A DNA stretch of 43,412 nucleotides from an uncultured Bacteroidales bacterium. Lineage in GTDB: Bacteria; Bacteroidota; Bacteroidia; Bacteroidales; UBA932. The position numbers and the translations under genes were made by a program. This document shows positions 1-7,846 of the stretch, in pieces. The notes under the pieces were generated by a model, which saw nothing but the letters and a program-made list of their open reading frames with translations, did no database searches and had not been told where the DNA came from. The DNA lies in NCBI GenBank assembly GCA_946185745.1, contig CAMHKQ010000019.1:1-43412 (forward strand), written 5' to 3'. Positions within the stretch are counted from its first letter, which is position 1. The number at the start of each line of letters is the position of its first letter.

Positions 1-248
1 TCATCGGCAGCGCCTACGCCCTCATCTTCTGGATCCAGAACATCGGCCTGTGGCTCTTCCCGATCCTGATCGGCAACGTCCTCACGAAGACCAACGCCCC
101 CGGCACGCCTCCCGACCAGCTCAACTATACCTGGGCCCTGGTGATGCTGGCTTGCCTCGGCGTCGCCGCGATGCTGATCGGCCTCTACCTGAAGGTTGTC
201 GACAAGAAGAAGCACCTCGGCCTCGAAGAACCCAACATAAAGGCTTAA
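1..248 (+). CDS. MFS transporter, C-terminal end (partial)
   Basis: The reading frame is open from base 3 to the TAA at 246-248, and the start lies before the window. The 81 visible residues hold the last transmembrane segments of a major facilitator protein and end in a short lysine-rich cytoplasmic tail. The stretch AYALIFWIQNIGLWLFPI closely matches AYALIYWVQNLGLWGFK near the end of the next gene, so the two are tandem paralogues. The family moves small solutes across the inner membrane. The general form recalls the MFSD1/OFA-like group, but the substrate cannot be read from this fragment. Only 3 bp separate it from the next gene, so co-transcription is likely. Confidence 0.8.
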   Translation, partial: IGSAYALIFWIQNIGLWLFPILIGNVLTKTNAPGTPPDQLNYTWALVMLACLGVAAMLIGLYLKVVDKKKHLGLEEPNIKA

Positions 249-251
249 GCT

Positions 252-1586
252 ATGGCTGAAGATATCAAGCGCCGGTACGCCCGCCTCGCGTGGGCGGCAC
301 TGGCGTTGCTTGTAGTGCCCATGTTCGGCTCGTACTTCTTCGACGACATGTTCAGTACGGTGTCGAACATCTTCAGCAACCCCTCGCTTCTGGAACTGGG
401 CTGGAACGAGGCCGCTTACGGCAAATACACCTCGGGATACTCCATCCTGTGCATATTCGGCGGCCTGGTGATCTGTGGCATGCTCCTCGACAAGTGGGGA
501 GTCCGCATAACAGGCTCCATCTTCGTGGGGCTCATGATTGCCGGCGCCGGCATGGTCACCTGGGCCATCACTTCGGGTATGGAGCCCTCCGCCTCGCTGA
601 ACGTGGCGTGGGCTGGCTGCATGGTTTTCGGGCTCGGCTCCGAAATCGCCGGAGTGGCCGTCACCCGCAGCATAGCCAAATGGTTCAAGGGCGGAAGCAT
701 GGCCCTGGCCATGGGCCTGCAGCTGGCGATAGCGCGCCTCGGTACGGCCTTTGCTTTCCTGATATCCCCCGTCCTCATTAAGGAAAAGGCAGGCGTGTAC
801 ACCCTCGCCGAAACCGCCAGTCCTGCCGGTCTGGGGCTGATCCTGCTGCTTGTCGGCGGCATCTTCTGGGCCGTATTCGTGGCCATGGACGCCCGTTTCG
901 ACAGGGACCGCGGCCTCCGCGACAGGGTGGATACCGCCGAATCCGACAAGTTCCGCTTCCGCGACGTGGTAAACGTGGTGGGAAACGGAAACTGGTGGCT
1001 GCTGGCGCTGCTCTGCGTGTTCTTCTACAGCAGCATCGTGGCCTTCAAGAAGTTCACCGGCGCCATCCTCGTGCCGCGTTTCGGCGTGTCCTCGCAGGCA
1101 GCCGGCTTCATGGCCACCATCCTTCCCTTCTCCACGGTGGTGTTCGCGCCGCTGTTCGGCCTCATGGTGGACAGGAAGGGCAGAGGCACACGTTGGATGC
1201 TGACAGGCGCGGGCCTGGCTCTCGCGGCGCACCTTCTCATCGGTTTCGCCCCGTCGGGGAAGCCCTTCTTCGGATATCTCTCGATGATACTGCTCGGGTT
1301 CAGCTATTCGCTGGTTCCCGCGGCAATGTGGCCCAGCGTGCCCAAGATCATACCCGAAAAACTCCTGGGTACGGCCTACGCCCTTATTTACTGGGTGCAG
1401 AACCTGGGCCTGTGGGGTTTCAAGCGCATAGCCGGGAACATCCTGGAAGACTCCACCCCCGTCAGGGCCGAGTATATGTTCATGGCCATCTGCGTGGTGG
1501 CCCTGGCGCTGTCGTGGCTTCTGGCCAGATCGTCCAAAAAACATCCCGAGCTTGCTCTGGACGAACCGAACAAGCCCGGGAAATAA
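252..1586 (+). CDS. MFS transporter
   Basis: A 444-residue inner-membrane protein with about 12 hydrophobic segments and a longer charged cytoplasmic loop near residues 215-235 (DARFDRDRGLRDRVDTAESD), the usual central loop of major facilitators. The loop after TM2 carries LLDKWGVRITG and a matching motif, LMVDRKGRGTR, follows in the second half; these are the MFS motif-A positions (G-x-x-x-D-[RK]-x-G-[RK]-[RK]). ATG at 252 follows the previous stop by 3 bp. The C-terminus SSKKHPELALDEPN resembles the tail of the upstream paralogue (KKKHLGLEEPN), which supports a recent tandem duplication. Similarity to the MFSD1-like or OFA groups is an impression only, and the substrate is unknown. Confidence 0.85.
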   Translation: MAEDIKRRYARLAWAALALLVVPMFGSYFFDDMFSTVSNIFSNPSLLELGWNEAAYGKYTSGYSILCIFGGLVICGMLLDKWGVRITGSIFVGLMIAGAGMVTWAITSGMEPSASLNVAWAGCMVFGLGSEIAGVAVTRSIAKWFKGGSMALAMGLQLAIARLGTAFAFLISPVLIKEKAGVYTLAETASPAGLGLILLLVGGIFWAVFVAMDARFDRDRGLRDRVDTAESDKFRFRDVVNVVGNGNWWLLALLCVFFYSSIVAFKKFTGAILVPRFGVSSQAAGFMATILPFSTVVFAPLFGLMVDRKGRGTRWMLTGAGLALAAHLLIGFAPSGKPFFGYLSMILLGFSYSLVPAAMWPSVPKIIPEKLLGTAYALIYWVQNLGLWGFKRIAGNILEDSTPVRAEYMFMAICVVALALSWLLARSSKKHPELALDEPNKPGK

Positions 1587-1604
1587 ACTTCAAGGCAACT
1601 TTTC

Positions 1605-2141
1605 CTAGAACGGAAGATCGTCGTCCTTAGGCTCCAGGTCCGGCTGGGGAGCGGCCGGGGCGGAAGTGTTGCGCACCGGCTGCTGTGACGGAGCGGGCTG
1701 GCCGAAGGACGGGATGTCGTCGGTAGCGGGAGCGCTCGGCTGGCCGTAGCCCTGGCGCTGATATCCGCCGCCCTGTGGAGCTGGAGCGTCGTCGGGAGCG
1801 CCATCGCGCCTGCCGAGGAGCTGGAGGCTGTCAACCGTGATTTCGGTAGTATACTTCTTGGAGCCGTCCTGACTCGTGTAGGAACGGGTGCGGAGGCGTC
1901 CTTCAATATAGAGCTGGGTGCCCTTGTGGACAAACTTTTCGGCTATGTCCGCAGAATTGCGCCAGGCTACGATGTTGTGCCATTCGGTGTTCTCGCGAAG
2001 CTCGCCGTTGCGGTCGCGGTATCTTTCAGAAGTGGCAAGGGTGAATGTGGCGACCTTGGTGCCGCCGTTGTTTCCGTCAAGGTAACGTATTTCCGGGTCT
2101 CTACCAACGTTACCGATAAGCATTACTTTGTTGAGTGACAT
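1605..2141 (-). CDS. ssb: Single-stranded DNA-binding protein
   Basis: A 178-residue SSB. The N-terminal OB fold (residues 1 to about 110) starts MSLNKVMLIGNVGRDPEIRY and includes FTLATSERYRD, WHNIVAW and LYIEGRLRTRSY. It is followed by a disordered Gln/Pro/Gly-rich linker (PQGGGYQRQGYGQ) and the acidic tip DDDLPF, which recruits partner proteins in the SSB family. The protein coats single-stranded DNA in replication, recombination and repair. The reading frame stays open upstream of the chosen ATG, but the family always begins at MSLNK-like sequence and a promoter lies just upstream, so the start at 2141 is secure. It is transcribed alone and converges on the MFS gene. Confidence 0.97.
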   Translation of the reverse strand: MSLNKVMLIGNVGRDPEIRYLDGNNGGTKVATFTLATSERYRDRNGELRENTEWHNIVAWRNSADIAEKFVHKGTQLYIEGRLRTRSYTSQDGSKKYTTEITVDSLQLLGRRDGAPDDAPAPQGGGYQRQGYGQPSAPATDDIPSFGQPAPSQQPVRNTSAPAAPQPDLEPKDDDLPF

Positions 2142-2183
2142 GATAATATATTTTGGTTTTATAACTACAATAATCGTTCCTCG

Positions 2184-2191
2184 CAAATATA
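2184..2191 (-). promoter_or_regulatory. ssb promoter -7 element
   Basis: On the minus strand the bases read TATATTTG, a match to the Bacteroidota -7 consensus TAnnTTTG, about 42 bp upstream of the ssb ATG. No good -33 TTG stands at 19-20 bp. The element directly abuts the T-tract of the terminator of the upstream operon, so terminator and promoter are packed together. Confidence 0.65.
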
Positions 2192-2192
2192 C

Positions 2193-2229
2193 AAAAAAAC
2201 AGGCAGCCACCATAAGCTGGAAGCTGCCC
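2193..2229 (-). terminator. Intrinsic terminator of the ior operon
   Basis: On the minus strand GGGCAGC and GCTGCCT form a 7-bp stem (one G-T pair) with a loop of about 15 nt, followed by a run of seven T. It lies about 20 bp after the CoA-transferase stop and so ends the iorA-iorB-aminotransferase-CoA-transferase transcript. Confidence 0.8.
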
Positions 2230-2248
2230 GTTTTCTTTTCAGATACTG

Positions 2249-3544
2249 CTATTTCAGCCGGAGGAAAGAGTAGCCGAAACGCTTGCAGGCGGCCTTCTCG
2301 AGCTCCTCGCGGTCGTCGGGATGGGCGATCGCTATGAGCGCCTTCGCCCTTTGTGCGAGATTTTTGTCGCGCAGGTAGGCGATTCCCCACTCAGTGGCCA
2401 CGAACTGGGTCTGGAAACGGGTGGTCACCACTCCGGCGCCGGGCTGCAGATTGGCAACTATCTTTCCCTGACCCTTGTTGGTGCGGGACGGCAGGGCGAT
2501 GAAGGTCTTGCCCCCTTCGGCCAGGGAACAGCCGTACATGAAGTCGTGCTGGCCGCCGACGCTGGAATAGATCCGCTCGCCGATGGAATCGGCGCACACC
2601 TGTCCGGTAAGGTCCACCTCTATGGCCGAATTGATGGCGCAGGCCTTGGGATTCTGGCGGATTATGGCCGGGTCGTTGGTGTAGGCAACGTCGTAGAACT
2701 CGACCGCCCTGTTGTGGTCCATGGCCTTGTAGACGTCGGCCGAACCCATGCACAGCGAGGCGATGCCAACTCCGGGATGCACCTTCTTGAGGGAATTGTC
2801 CATGGCGCCCGACTGCATCAGGCGGTAGACCCCGTCGGTCATGGCCTCGGTGTGAAGCCCGAGGTGCTTGTGGTCGCGGAGGGCGTTGAGGGTGGCGTTC
2901 GGAATGCCGCCCACGCCTATCTGCAGGCATGCGCCGTCGGGAATCTCGGCAGCCACGTTGCGGCCTATCGCGGCCTCAATCTCATTGGGTTCGCCCAGTT
3001 TCATGTCCACGCAGGGCTCGTCGCAGAGCACCGCGGCGGTAATCTTGCTTTCGTGGATCATGCAGTCTCCGTAAAGGTAGGGAACGCTCTTGTTCACCTG
3101 GGCGATGACCTTCGACGCACATTCCACCGCCGATACGGCGAGGTCGGCCGAGACTCCGTAGGAGCAGTATCCGTTTTCGTCGGGGAGCGAGCAGTTGATG
3201 ACGGCCACGTCCATGGGCAGCTCCCTGCGGCGGAAGAGGCCGGGAGCGTCGCTCAGGAAGACGGGGGTCATGGTGCCCCAGCCGTCGTTTATCCACTTGC
3301 GGATGTCGGGCGAGGGGAAGATGCTGTTGATGAGGAAGGATTCCTTGTACTCGGGATTGGCAGTGAAGGCTGCGGGGCGCGAGGTGATGTTGAATCCGGA
3401 GAAGATCTGGACTCCGCGGAGCTCCGGGGCCCTCTTTGCAAGGGCCTGCTGGATGAGCTCGGGGACGGAGGTGCTTCCCTGGAAGAACACGGCGTCGCCG
3501 CTGTTGATGCACTTTACTGCTTCGTCTGCGCTAACGTATTTCAT
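2249..3544 (-). CDS. Acetyl-CoA hydrolase/CoA-transferase family protein
   Basis: A 431-residue family I CoA-transferase of the 4-hydroxybutyrate/butyrate-acetate CoA-transferase type; length and motifs fit. GVGGIPNATLNAL lies around residue 220. GLHTEAMTDGV contains Glu233, the expected residue that forms the glutamyl-CoA intermediate, by analogy with the catalytic Glu of clostridial AbfT. The C-terminal half holds SAIEVDLTGQV and YSSVGGQHDF. It should swap CoA between an acyl-CoA and a free acid such as acetate. It is last in the operon, 1 bp after the aminotransferase, so its donor is probably the acyl-CoA made by IorAB, releasing the acid and saving the thioester as acetyl-CoA. The exact substrate is inferred from context. 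Confidence 0.88.
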   Translation of the reverse strand: MKYVSADEAVKCINSGDAVFFQGSTSVPELIQQALAKRAPELRGVQIFSGFNITSRPAAFTANPEYKESFLINSIFPSPDIRKWINDGWGTMTPVFLSDAPGLFRRRELPMDVAVINCSLPDENGYCSYGVSADLAVSAVECASKVIAQVNKSVPYLYGDCMIHESKITAAVLCDEPCVDMKLGEPNEIEAAIGRNVAAEIPDGACLQIGVGGIPNATLNALRDHKHLGLHTEAMTDGVYRLMQSGAMDNSLKKVHPGVGIASLCMGSADVYKAMDHNRAVEFYDVAYTNDPAIIRQNPKACAINSAIEVDLTGQVCADSIGERIYSSVGGQHDFMYGCSLAEGGKTFIALPSRTNKGQGKIVANLQPGAGVVTTRFQTQFVATEWGIAYLRDKNLAQRAKALIAIAHPDDREELEKAACKRFGYSFLRLK

Positions 3545-3545
3545 C

Positions 3546-4856
3546 TCAGATAAGTTTCTCGAATAAGGTGAGCCTTTCGTCGAGGCGTTCGAAATCGGCG
3601 TCGGACACCATCTGGGAGACGCACACCCTGATGCCCTGCTTGCCGCTGCCGGTGGAGTTCAGTGCGATGGCGTTTATGCCGCAGCGCATGAGGAGCGTGA
3701 GCAGCTGCAGGTTGTTCAGGCCTTCATAGCCCATGGTGTAGAAGAATCCGTCGCCTATGCTCTGGTCGATGTCTTTGTCGTAGACCAGGGAGAAGCCGTG
3801 CTTCTCGAATATTTCCTTGCTGCGGTGGGCCCTCCTGCCGTATTCGCGGAGCTCCGAGACGAAGTCGTAGGTGCCGTCAGCGGCGGCCTTGAACATGGCC
3901 GATATGGCCCACTGGGCGGAGTGGGAGCAGCCGGAGGAGCACACGTAGCAGTAGTTGAGCATGTAGTTGTCGCCGAAGGAACCCAGCCCGTAGCGGCGGC
4001 GAAGCTCGGGATACTCCCTGTCGTAGAGCTTGTCGGAGATGCAGGAGATGGCAATGCGCTCGCCGGCGTAGCTGAAGATCTTGGAGCCGGAAATCATTAT
4101 GACGTAATTGTCGGTGTATTTCGCCACGGTGGGCTGGAAGGGCGGCTGGAAGGGCTTGGACAAATCCTGGCGGAAATCCATGCACATGTAGGCCATGTCC
4201 TCGAGCACTATCACGTCGTACTTGGTGGCGCATTCGCCTATTATTCTGAGCTCTTCCTCGGTGAGGCAGATCCAGGCCGGGTTGTTGGGGTTGGAATAGA
4301 GCAGGGCTGCGATGCGTCCGGTGCTGAATTCCTGTTCCAGCTTCTCGCGGAGCTTTTCGCCGCGGTACTGGTAGATGTCGAAGGTGTAGTTGCGGATGCC
4401 GAGCACGTCGGGCTGGCGGCCATGGGCCGAGAAGCCGGGGCAGATGTAAAGGATGGTGTCCTTGGCGGGATCGAGCTGCGAGCACTCGAGGATGAGGTTG
4501 AAGCTGCCGTTCATGCTGCCCACGGTGGGGATTATGCACTTCGGACTCACGTCGATGTCGACGAAAGCCTTCACGAAACGGGAGGCGTTCTCCTTGAGGG
4601 GCTTGATGCCGCCGATGGGCGGATATGTCTTGGCCCTGCCTTCGTCGAGGGCCGCCTTCTGGGCATTGACGCCTATGTCGTGCAGGTTGATGCCCGGGAT
4701 CCCCATTTCGAGGTGCACCACCGGTTCGCCGGTGATGTTTTCCATCTCGAGACCCACCGCCTGGCACTGCCTGATGGATGCCAGCGAGATGTCGGATATG
4801 TCCATGCTCCGAAGCAGGTCGGAGAACTGTTTTTCAGAAATCGGGTATTTGCTCAT
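3546..4856 (-). CDS. PLP-dependent aminotransferase, class I/II
   Basis: A 436-residue fold-type I aminotransferase. YSNPNNPAWICL is the family NPNNP motif, VLEDMAYMCMD carries the Asp that contacts the pyridine nitrogen, and SGSKIFSYAGERIA carries the PLP-binding lysine at about residue 259. The C-terminal Arg in GIRVCVSQ is the probable substrate carboxylate contact. It would convert an amino acid to a 2-oxoacid. It lies 2 bp after iorB and 1 bp before the CoA-transferase, so it probably feeds the oxidoreductase with aryl or branched-chain 2-oxoacids. Which amino acid it takes is not visible. It is unlike a typical AspC in spacing and length, though within the family range. Confidence 0.88.
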   Translation of the reverse strand: MSKYPISEKQFSDLLRSMDISDISLASIRQCQAVGLEMENITGEPVVHLEMGIPGINLHDIGVNAQKAALDEGRAKTYPPIGGIKPLKENASRFVKAFVDIDVSPKCIIPTVGSMNGSFNLILECSQLDPAKDTILYICPGFSAHGRQPDVLGIRNYTFDIYQYRGEKLREKLEQEFSTGRIAALLYSNPNNPAWICLTEEELRIIGECATKYDVIVLEDMAYMCMDFRQDLSKPFQPPFQPTVAKYTDNYVIMISGSKIFSYAGERIAISCISDKLYDREYPELRRRYGLGSFGDNYMLNYCYVCSSGCSHSAQWAISAMFKAAADGTYDFVSELREYGRRAHRSKEIFEKHGFSLVYDKDIDQSIGDGFFYTMGYEGLNNLQLLTLLMRCGINAIALNSTGSGKQGIRVCVSQMVSDADFERLDERLTLFEKLI

Positions 4857-4858
4857 GT

Positions 4859-5452
4859 CTACTTTCCTAACTGCTGTTTTCCTGCGAATTCGAGTCCGGC
4901 GTCGAACGCCTTTATGTTGGCCTCTACAATTGCTTCGCCCTTGCGGCCGAAGATGGCCCTGATGCCGTCGCGGAGGGCGTCGGCGTCAAGTATGCCGAGA
5001 ACGGAAGCGCATGCGCCCAGCAGGGCCATGTTGGCGCTTCGGGGAGAACCGGCCTCCTTCGCCAGGGCGTCGGCGTCGAGGGCGATCACGTTTCCGGCCT
5101 TGCCGAGCTCGGCCTTGACGGCCTCGATGTCGGGGTAGTCGGGGATGTTCACGAAGGGAGCGGTGGCCGTTATGATCCAGCCCTTCTTCGAGAGCCAGGG
5201 AAGATAGCGGAGGGCCTCCATGGGCTCCATGGCGATTATCAGGTCGCACTCCCCGTGGGGGATGAGGTCGGAGGAGATGGGGCTGGAGGAAAGGCGCAGA
5301 TGGCTCTGCACGTCTCCGCCCCTCTGGCTCATGCCGTGGACCTCGGCCTGCTTGAGGTTGAGGTTCTGCTTGACGGCGGCGTTTCCTATAACGGTGGCGA
5401 TGGAGAGGATACCCTGTCCTCCTACGCCTGCGAGTATGATGTCTTCTTTCAT
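4859..5452 (-). CDS. iorB: Indolepyruvate ferredoxin oxidoreductase, beta subunit
   Basis: A 197-residue gamma-type domain of 2-oxoacid:ferredoxin oxidoreductases. It begins MKEDIILAGVGGQGILS with the family GVGGQG motif and continues with EVHGMSQRGGDVQSHLR and the SANMALLGA segment. With IorA it oxidatively decarboxylates aryl 2-oxoacids to acyl-CoA, passing electrons to ferredoxin in the cytoplasm. I chose the ATG at 5452, 4 bp after the iorA stop. The longer frame to 5518 overlaps iorA and adds residues unlike the family. Confidence 0.93.
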   Translation of the reverse strand: MKEDIILAGVGGQGILSIATVIGNAAVKQNLNLKQAEVHGMSQRGGDVQSHLRLSSSPISSDLIPHGECDLIIAMEPMEALRYLPWLSKKGWIITATAPFVNIPDYPDIEAVKAELGKAGNVIALDADALAKEAGSPRSANMALLGACASVLGILDADALRDGIRAIFGRKGEAIVEANIKAFDAGLEFAGKQQLGK

Positions 5453-5456
5453 GGCT

Positions 5457-7091
5457 TTACTGCTTTTTTGCCGCTGCGTGCCTCTTTGCGGTCTGGATGC
5501 ACTCGCGACGGCTGACAATTACTGAAACTCCGTGATATTCAAGTTCTTCCTTGATGATTCGAACCATCTCGTCGTAGTTCTTGGCAAGCGGGATGATGGT
5601 GCGGACGTGCTCGGGAGCGACCCCGAGTGCGATGCAGATGGCTTCGATCTTGCCGGTGCCGGCGCTGTCCTGTCCGCCCGTCATGGCGGTGGTTTCGTTG
5701 TCGGAGATGCAGATGGTGACGTCGGCGTGTTCGTTCACCGCGTCAAGCAGGCCGGTCATGCCGCTGTGGGTGAAGGTGCTGTCGCCGATTACGCCGATCA
5801 TGGGATAGCCGCCCATGAGGGCCGAGCCTACCGCCATGGTGACGGATGCGCCCATTTCCACGCAGGTGTGGAGAGCCTTGAACGGAGGCATGTAGCCGAG
5901 GGTGTAGCAGCCGATGTCGCCGTAAACCCTTGCGCCCTTGTAGCCTTCGAGGGCCATGTTGAGGGCGGTGAAGAAATCGCGGTGGCCGCAGCCCTGGCAG
6001 AGTGCGGGGGGACGCGGGGCGATTATTTCGGACGTGGCGCGCACTTCGCGGGGAGCGAGGCCCACGGCGGCGCGGACGCAGTCGGGGTCGAGCTCTCCGG
6101 TGCGGGGGAGAGAGCCGTCAAGGCGGCCCTTCACGGTGATTCCGGTGGGGAAGGTGCCCCTGAGCATGGTTTCTACTACCGGCTGCCCCTCTTCCATGAC
6201 GAGTATGGTCTTGCATTCGCCGGCCAGCCTGAGGGCGAGGCTCTTCGGGAAGGGATACTGGCTTATCTTGAGCACTGGGAACGGGCAGCCGTCCTTGAAG
6301 TTCTCCATGAGATAGTTGTATGCGAGGCCGCAGGCTATGATGCCCAGGCTCTTGTCGGCGCCTTCGACGTATTTGTTGAAGGGAGAGGCTTCGGCGGCCT
6401 TCTCGAACTCCGCGTTGTCCTTGATGAGCTGGGGATAACGCTTCCTGGCGATTGCCGGAAGGGTGACCCACTGCTTCTCGTGGGCCGCGTCGGGGAAGCG
6501 GAGCCCGTTCTGGGCGCGGGTTTCGCCCGGGGTGACGTTCGCGCGGGAGTGGGAGAGGCGCGTGACCATGCGCATGAGGACGGGGATGTTGAACTTCTCG
6601 CTGAGGTCGAAGGCGTACTTCGTGGCCTCATAGGCCTCCTGCTGGCTGCAGGGCTCCATGCACGGGATCATGGCGAAGTTCGCATAGAAGCGGCTGTCCT
6701 GTTCGTTCTGGGAGGAATGCATGCTGGGATCGTCGCAGGCGGCGACTACCAGTCCGCCGTTTGCGCCCGTCATGGCGGAACCCATGAAAGGATCGGCGCA
6801 GACGTTCATGCCCACGTGCTTCATGCATACGAGAGCCCTCTTGCCGGCATAGGAAGCGCCCAGGGCCTCTTCCATGGCCGTCTTCTCGTTTGCGCTCCAG
6901 TTGCAGTGCACAGGGGGTTCGCCGCAGAGCTGCTGCTGGCCGCGTCCTTTGTAGCCCTTCTGGTTCTGAATGAATTCCGTGATTTCGGTGGAGGGGGTGC
7001 CGGGATATGCGAATACGCCGCTGAGTCCTGCATCAAGTGCTCCCAATGCTACCGCCTCGTCGCCGAGCAAAAGCATTTGTTTATTTGTCAT
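5457..7091 (-). CDS. iorA: Indolepyruvate ferredoxin oxidoreductase, alpha subunit
   Basis: A 544-residue thiamine-diphosphate enzyme. The N-terminal pyrimidine-binding part shows LLLGDEAVALGALDAGLSG and FAYPGTPSTEI, and the C-terminal part has LCQGCGHRDFF (first Cys about 365), GDIGCYTLG, GDSTFTHSGMTGL and DNETTAMTGGQDSAGTG, which are TPP and Mg binding motifs of IorA. The chain ends at VSRRECIQTAKRHAAAKKQ. Archaeal IorA carries a further C-terminal ferredoxin-like domain with two [4Fe-4S] cysteine sets, and none is present here. ATG at 7091 is chosen over the longer frame to 7157 because the family begins here and the promoter lies between. It is first in the four-gene operon. Confidence 0.93.
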   Translation of the reverse strand: MTNKQMLLLGDEAVALGALDAGLSGVFAYPGTPSTEITEFIQNQKGYKGRGQQQLCGEPPVHCNWSANEKTAMEEALGASYAGKRALVCMKHVGMNVCADPFMGSAMTGANGGLVVAACDDPSMHSSQNEQDSRFYANFAMIPCMEPCSQQEAYEATKYAFDLSEKFNIPVLMRMVTRLSHSRANVTPGETRAQNGLRFPDAAHEKQWVTLPAIARKRYPQLIKDNAEFEKAAEASPFNKYVEGADKSLGIIACGLAYNYLMENFKDGCPFPVLKISQYPFPKSLALRLAGECKTILVMEEGQPVVETMLRGTFPTGITVKGRLDGSLPRTGELDPDCVRAAVGLAPREVRATSEIIAPRPPALCQGCGHRDFFTALNMALEGYKGARVYGDIGCYTLGYMPPFKALHTCVEMGASVTMAVGSALMGGYPMIGVIGDSTFTHSGMTGLLDAVNEHADVTICISDNETTAMTGGQDSAGTGKIEAICIALGVAPEHVRTIIPLAKNYDEMVRIIKEELEYHGVSVIVSRRECIQTAKRHAAAKKQ

Positions 7092-7126
7092 AGTGCGTAA
7101 ATTGTGGTTTAAGCTTATAAAGCTTA

Positions 7127-7158
7127 CAAATTTACTCACTTTTTGCCATAAAAACAAA
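7127..7158 (-). promoter_or_regulatory. Promoter of the ior operon
   Basis: The minus strand reads TTTG (7158-7155), 20 bp, TAAATTTG (7134-7127), a full match to the Bacteroidota promoter form. The predicted start is near 7121, giving a leader of about 30 nt before the iorA ATG. The -33 half lies inside the end of aroE. Confidence 0.8.
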
Positions 7159-7846
7159 AAATCGGAAGGGGAGCTTCTCCGGTCATTAGCTCATATCCCG
7201 TCCGGGCCTGCTCGAGCAGCCAGTCTGTTCCGGGGATGTAAAGCGAGGAGGCCGCGTACTGCATGCCCGGGCTGCGGTAGTTGGCCTCGAGGACGGCAGG
7301 GCATGAAACCCCCTCCGTGGCCACGGGGAGCGTGTAAATGAGGATGTCCGCCACCGCCGCCAGAATGGGCAGTTCTTCGAGGGGCCTGGTGAAGCCCCCG
7401 TCGCCGAGAGGCTTCGCGGTGCGGTTGCAGACCACTGCATCCATTCCGAGCGATACCGCCGCGGCGTACGCAGCCTTTCCGGCGCCGCCGAAACCTGCCA
7501 CCACGGCCACGGCATCTTTGCCGAAACCCTTGTCTTCCAGCAGTTTCCTCACTCCCAGGCAGTCGGAATTGTACCCGATGATGCCTTTTTCGGTCTTCAC
7601 TGCGATGTTGACTGCGCCTATCCGCCTCACTGTCTCGTCAGCCGGGATAACCCTCTCAAACGCAAGCTCCTTGAAAGGAGCCGTGATGTTGATTGCCTGG
7701 TAGTCCTTGAGGAAGCGTGCCCAGGAGGCCTCGAAATCCTCGCCCTCGATGAGGTCGTAGGGCAGGCGTCCGCCGTAGGCGCGCTCGAAGAGCGCCGGGC
7801 TGCCTGAGCCGGCGAGGGGGTGTCCGATGAGACCGAAACGCTGCAT
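7136..7846 (-). CDS. aroE: Shikimate dehydrogenase
   Basis: A 236-residue AroE-family protein, slightly short of the usual 250-290. It reduces 3-dehydroshikimate with NADPH in aromatic amino acid synthesis. Visible motifs are GHPLAGSGSPALF at the substrate-binding N-terminus, NITAPFKE with the catalytic lysine, GAVNIAVK, GYNSDCLGV with the conserved Asp, and the nucleotide-binding VAGFGGAGKAAYAA followed by CNRT. Its ATG follows the recJ stop directly with no intervening base, so the two are co-transcribed. Its own 3' end carries the -33 element of the next operon. Confidence 0.92.
   Translation of the reverse strand: MQRFGLIGHPLAGSGSPALFERAYGGRLPYDLIEGEDFEASWARFLKDYQAINITAPFKELAFERVIPADETVRRIGAVNIAVKTEKGIIGYNSDCLGVRKLLEDKGFGKDAVAVVAGFGGAGKAAYAAAVSLGMDAVVCNRTAKPLGDGGFTRPLEELPILAAVADILIYTLPVATEGVSCPAVLEANYRSPGMQYAASSLYIPGTDWLLEQARTGYELMTGEAPLPIFCFYGKK

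Noticed and set aside
2142..2390. N-terminal extension of ssb to 2390
   Set aside because: It would include the terminator, the promoter and part of the CoA-transferase gene in another frame, and SSB proteins begin at the chosen ATG.
5532..7100. 522-codon plus-strand frame opposite iorA
   Set aside because: It is an antisense shadow; the minus strand codes a clear TPP enzyme with promoter and operon context.
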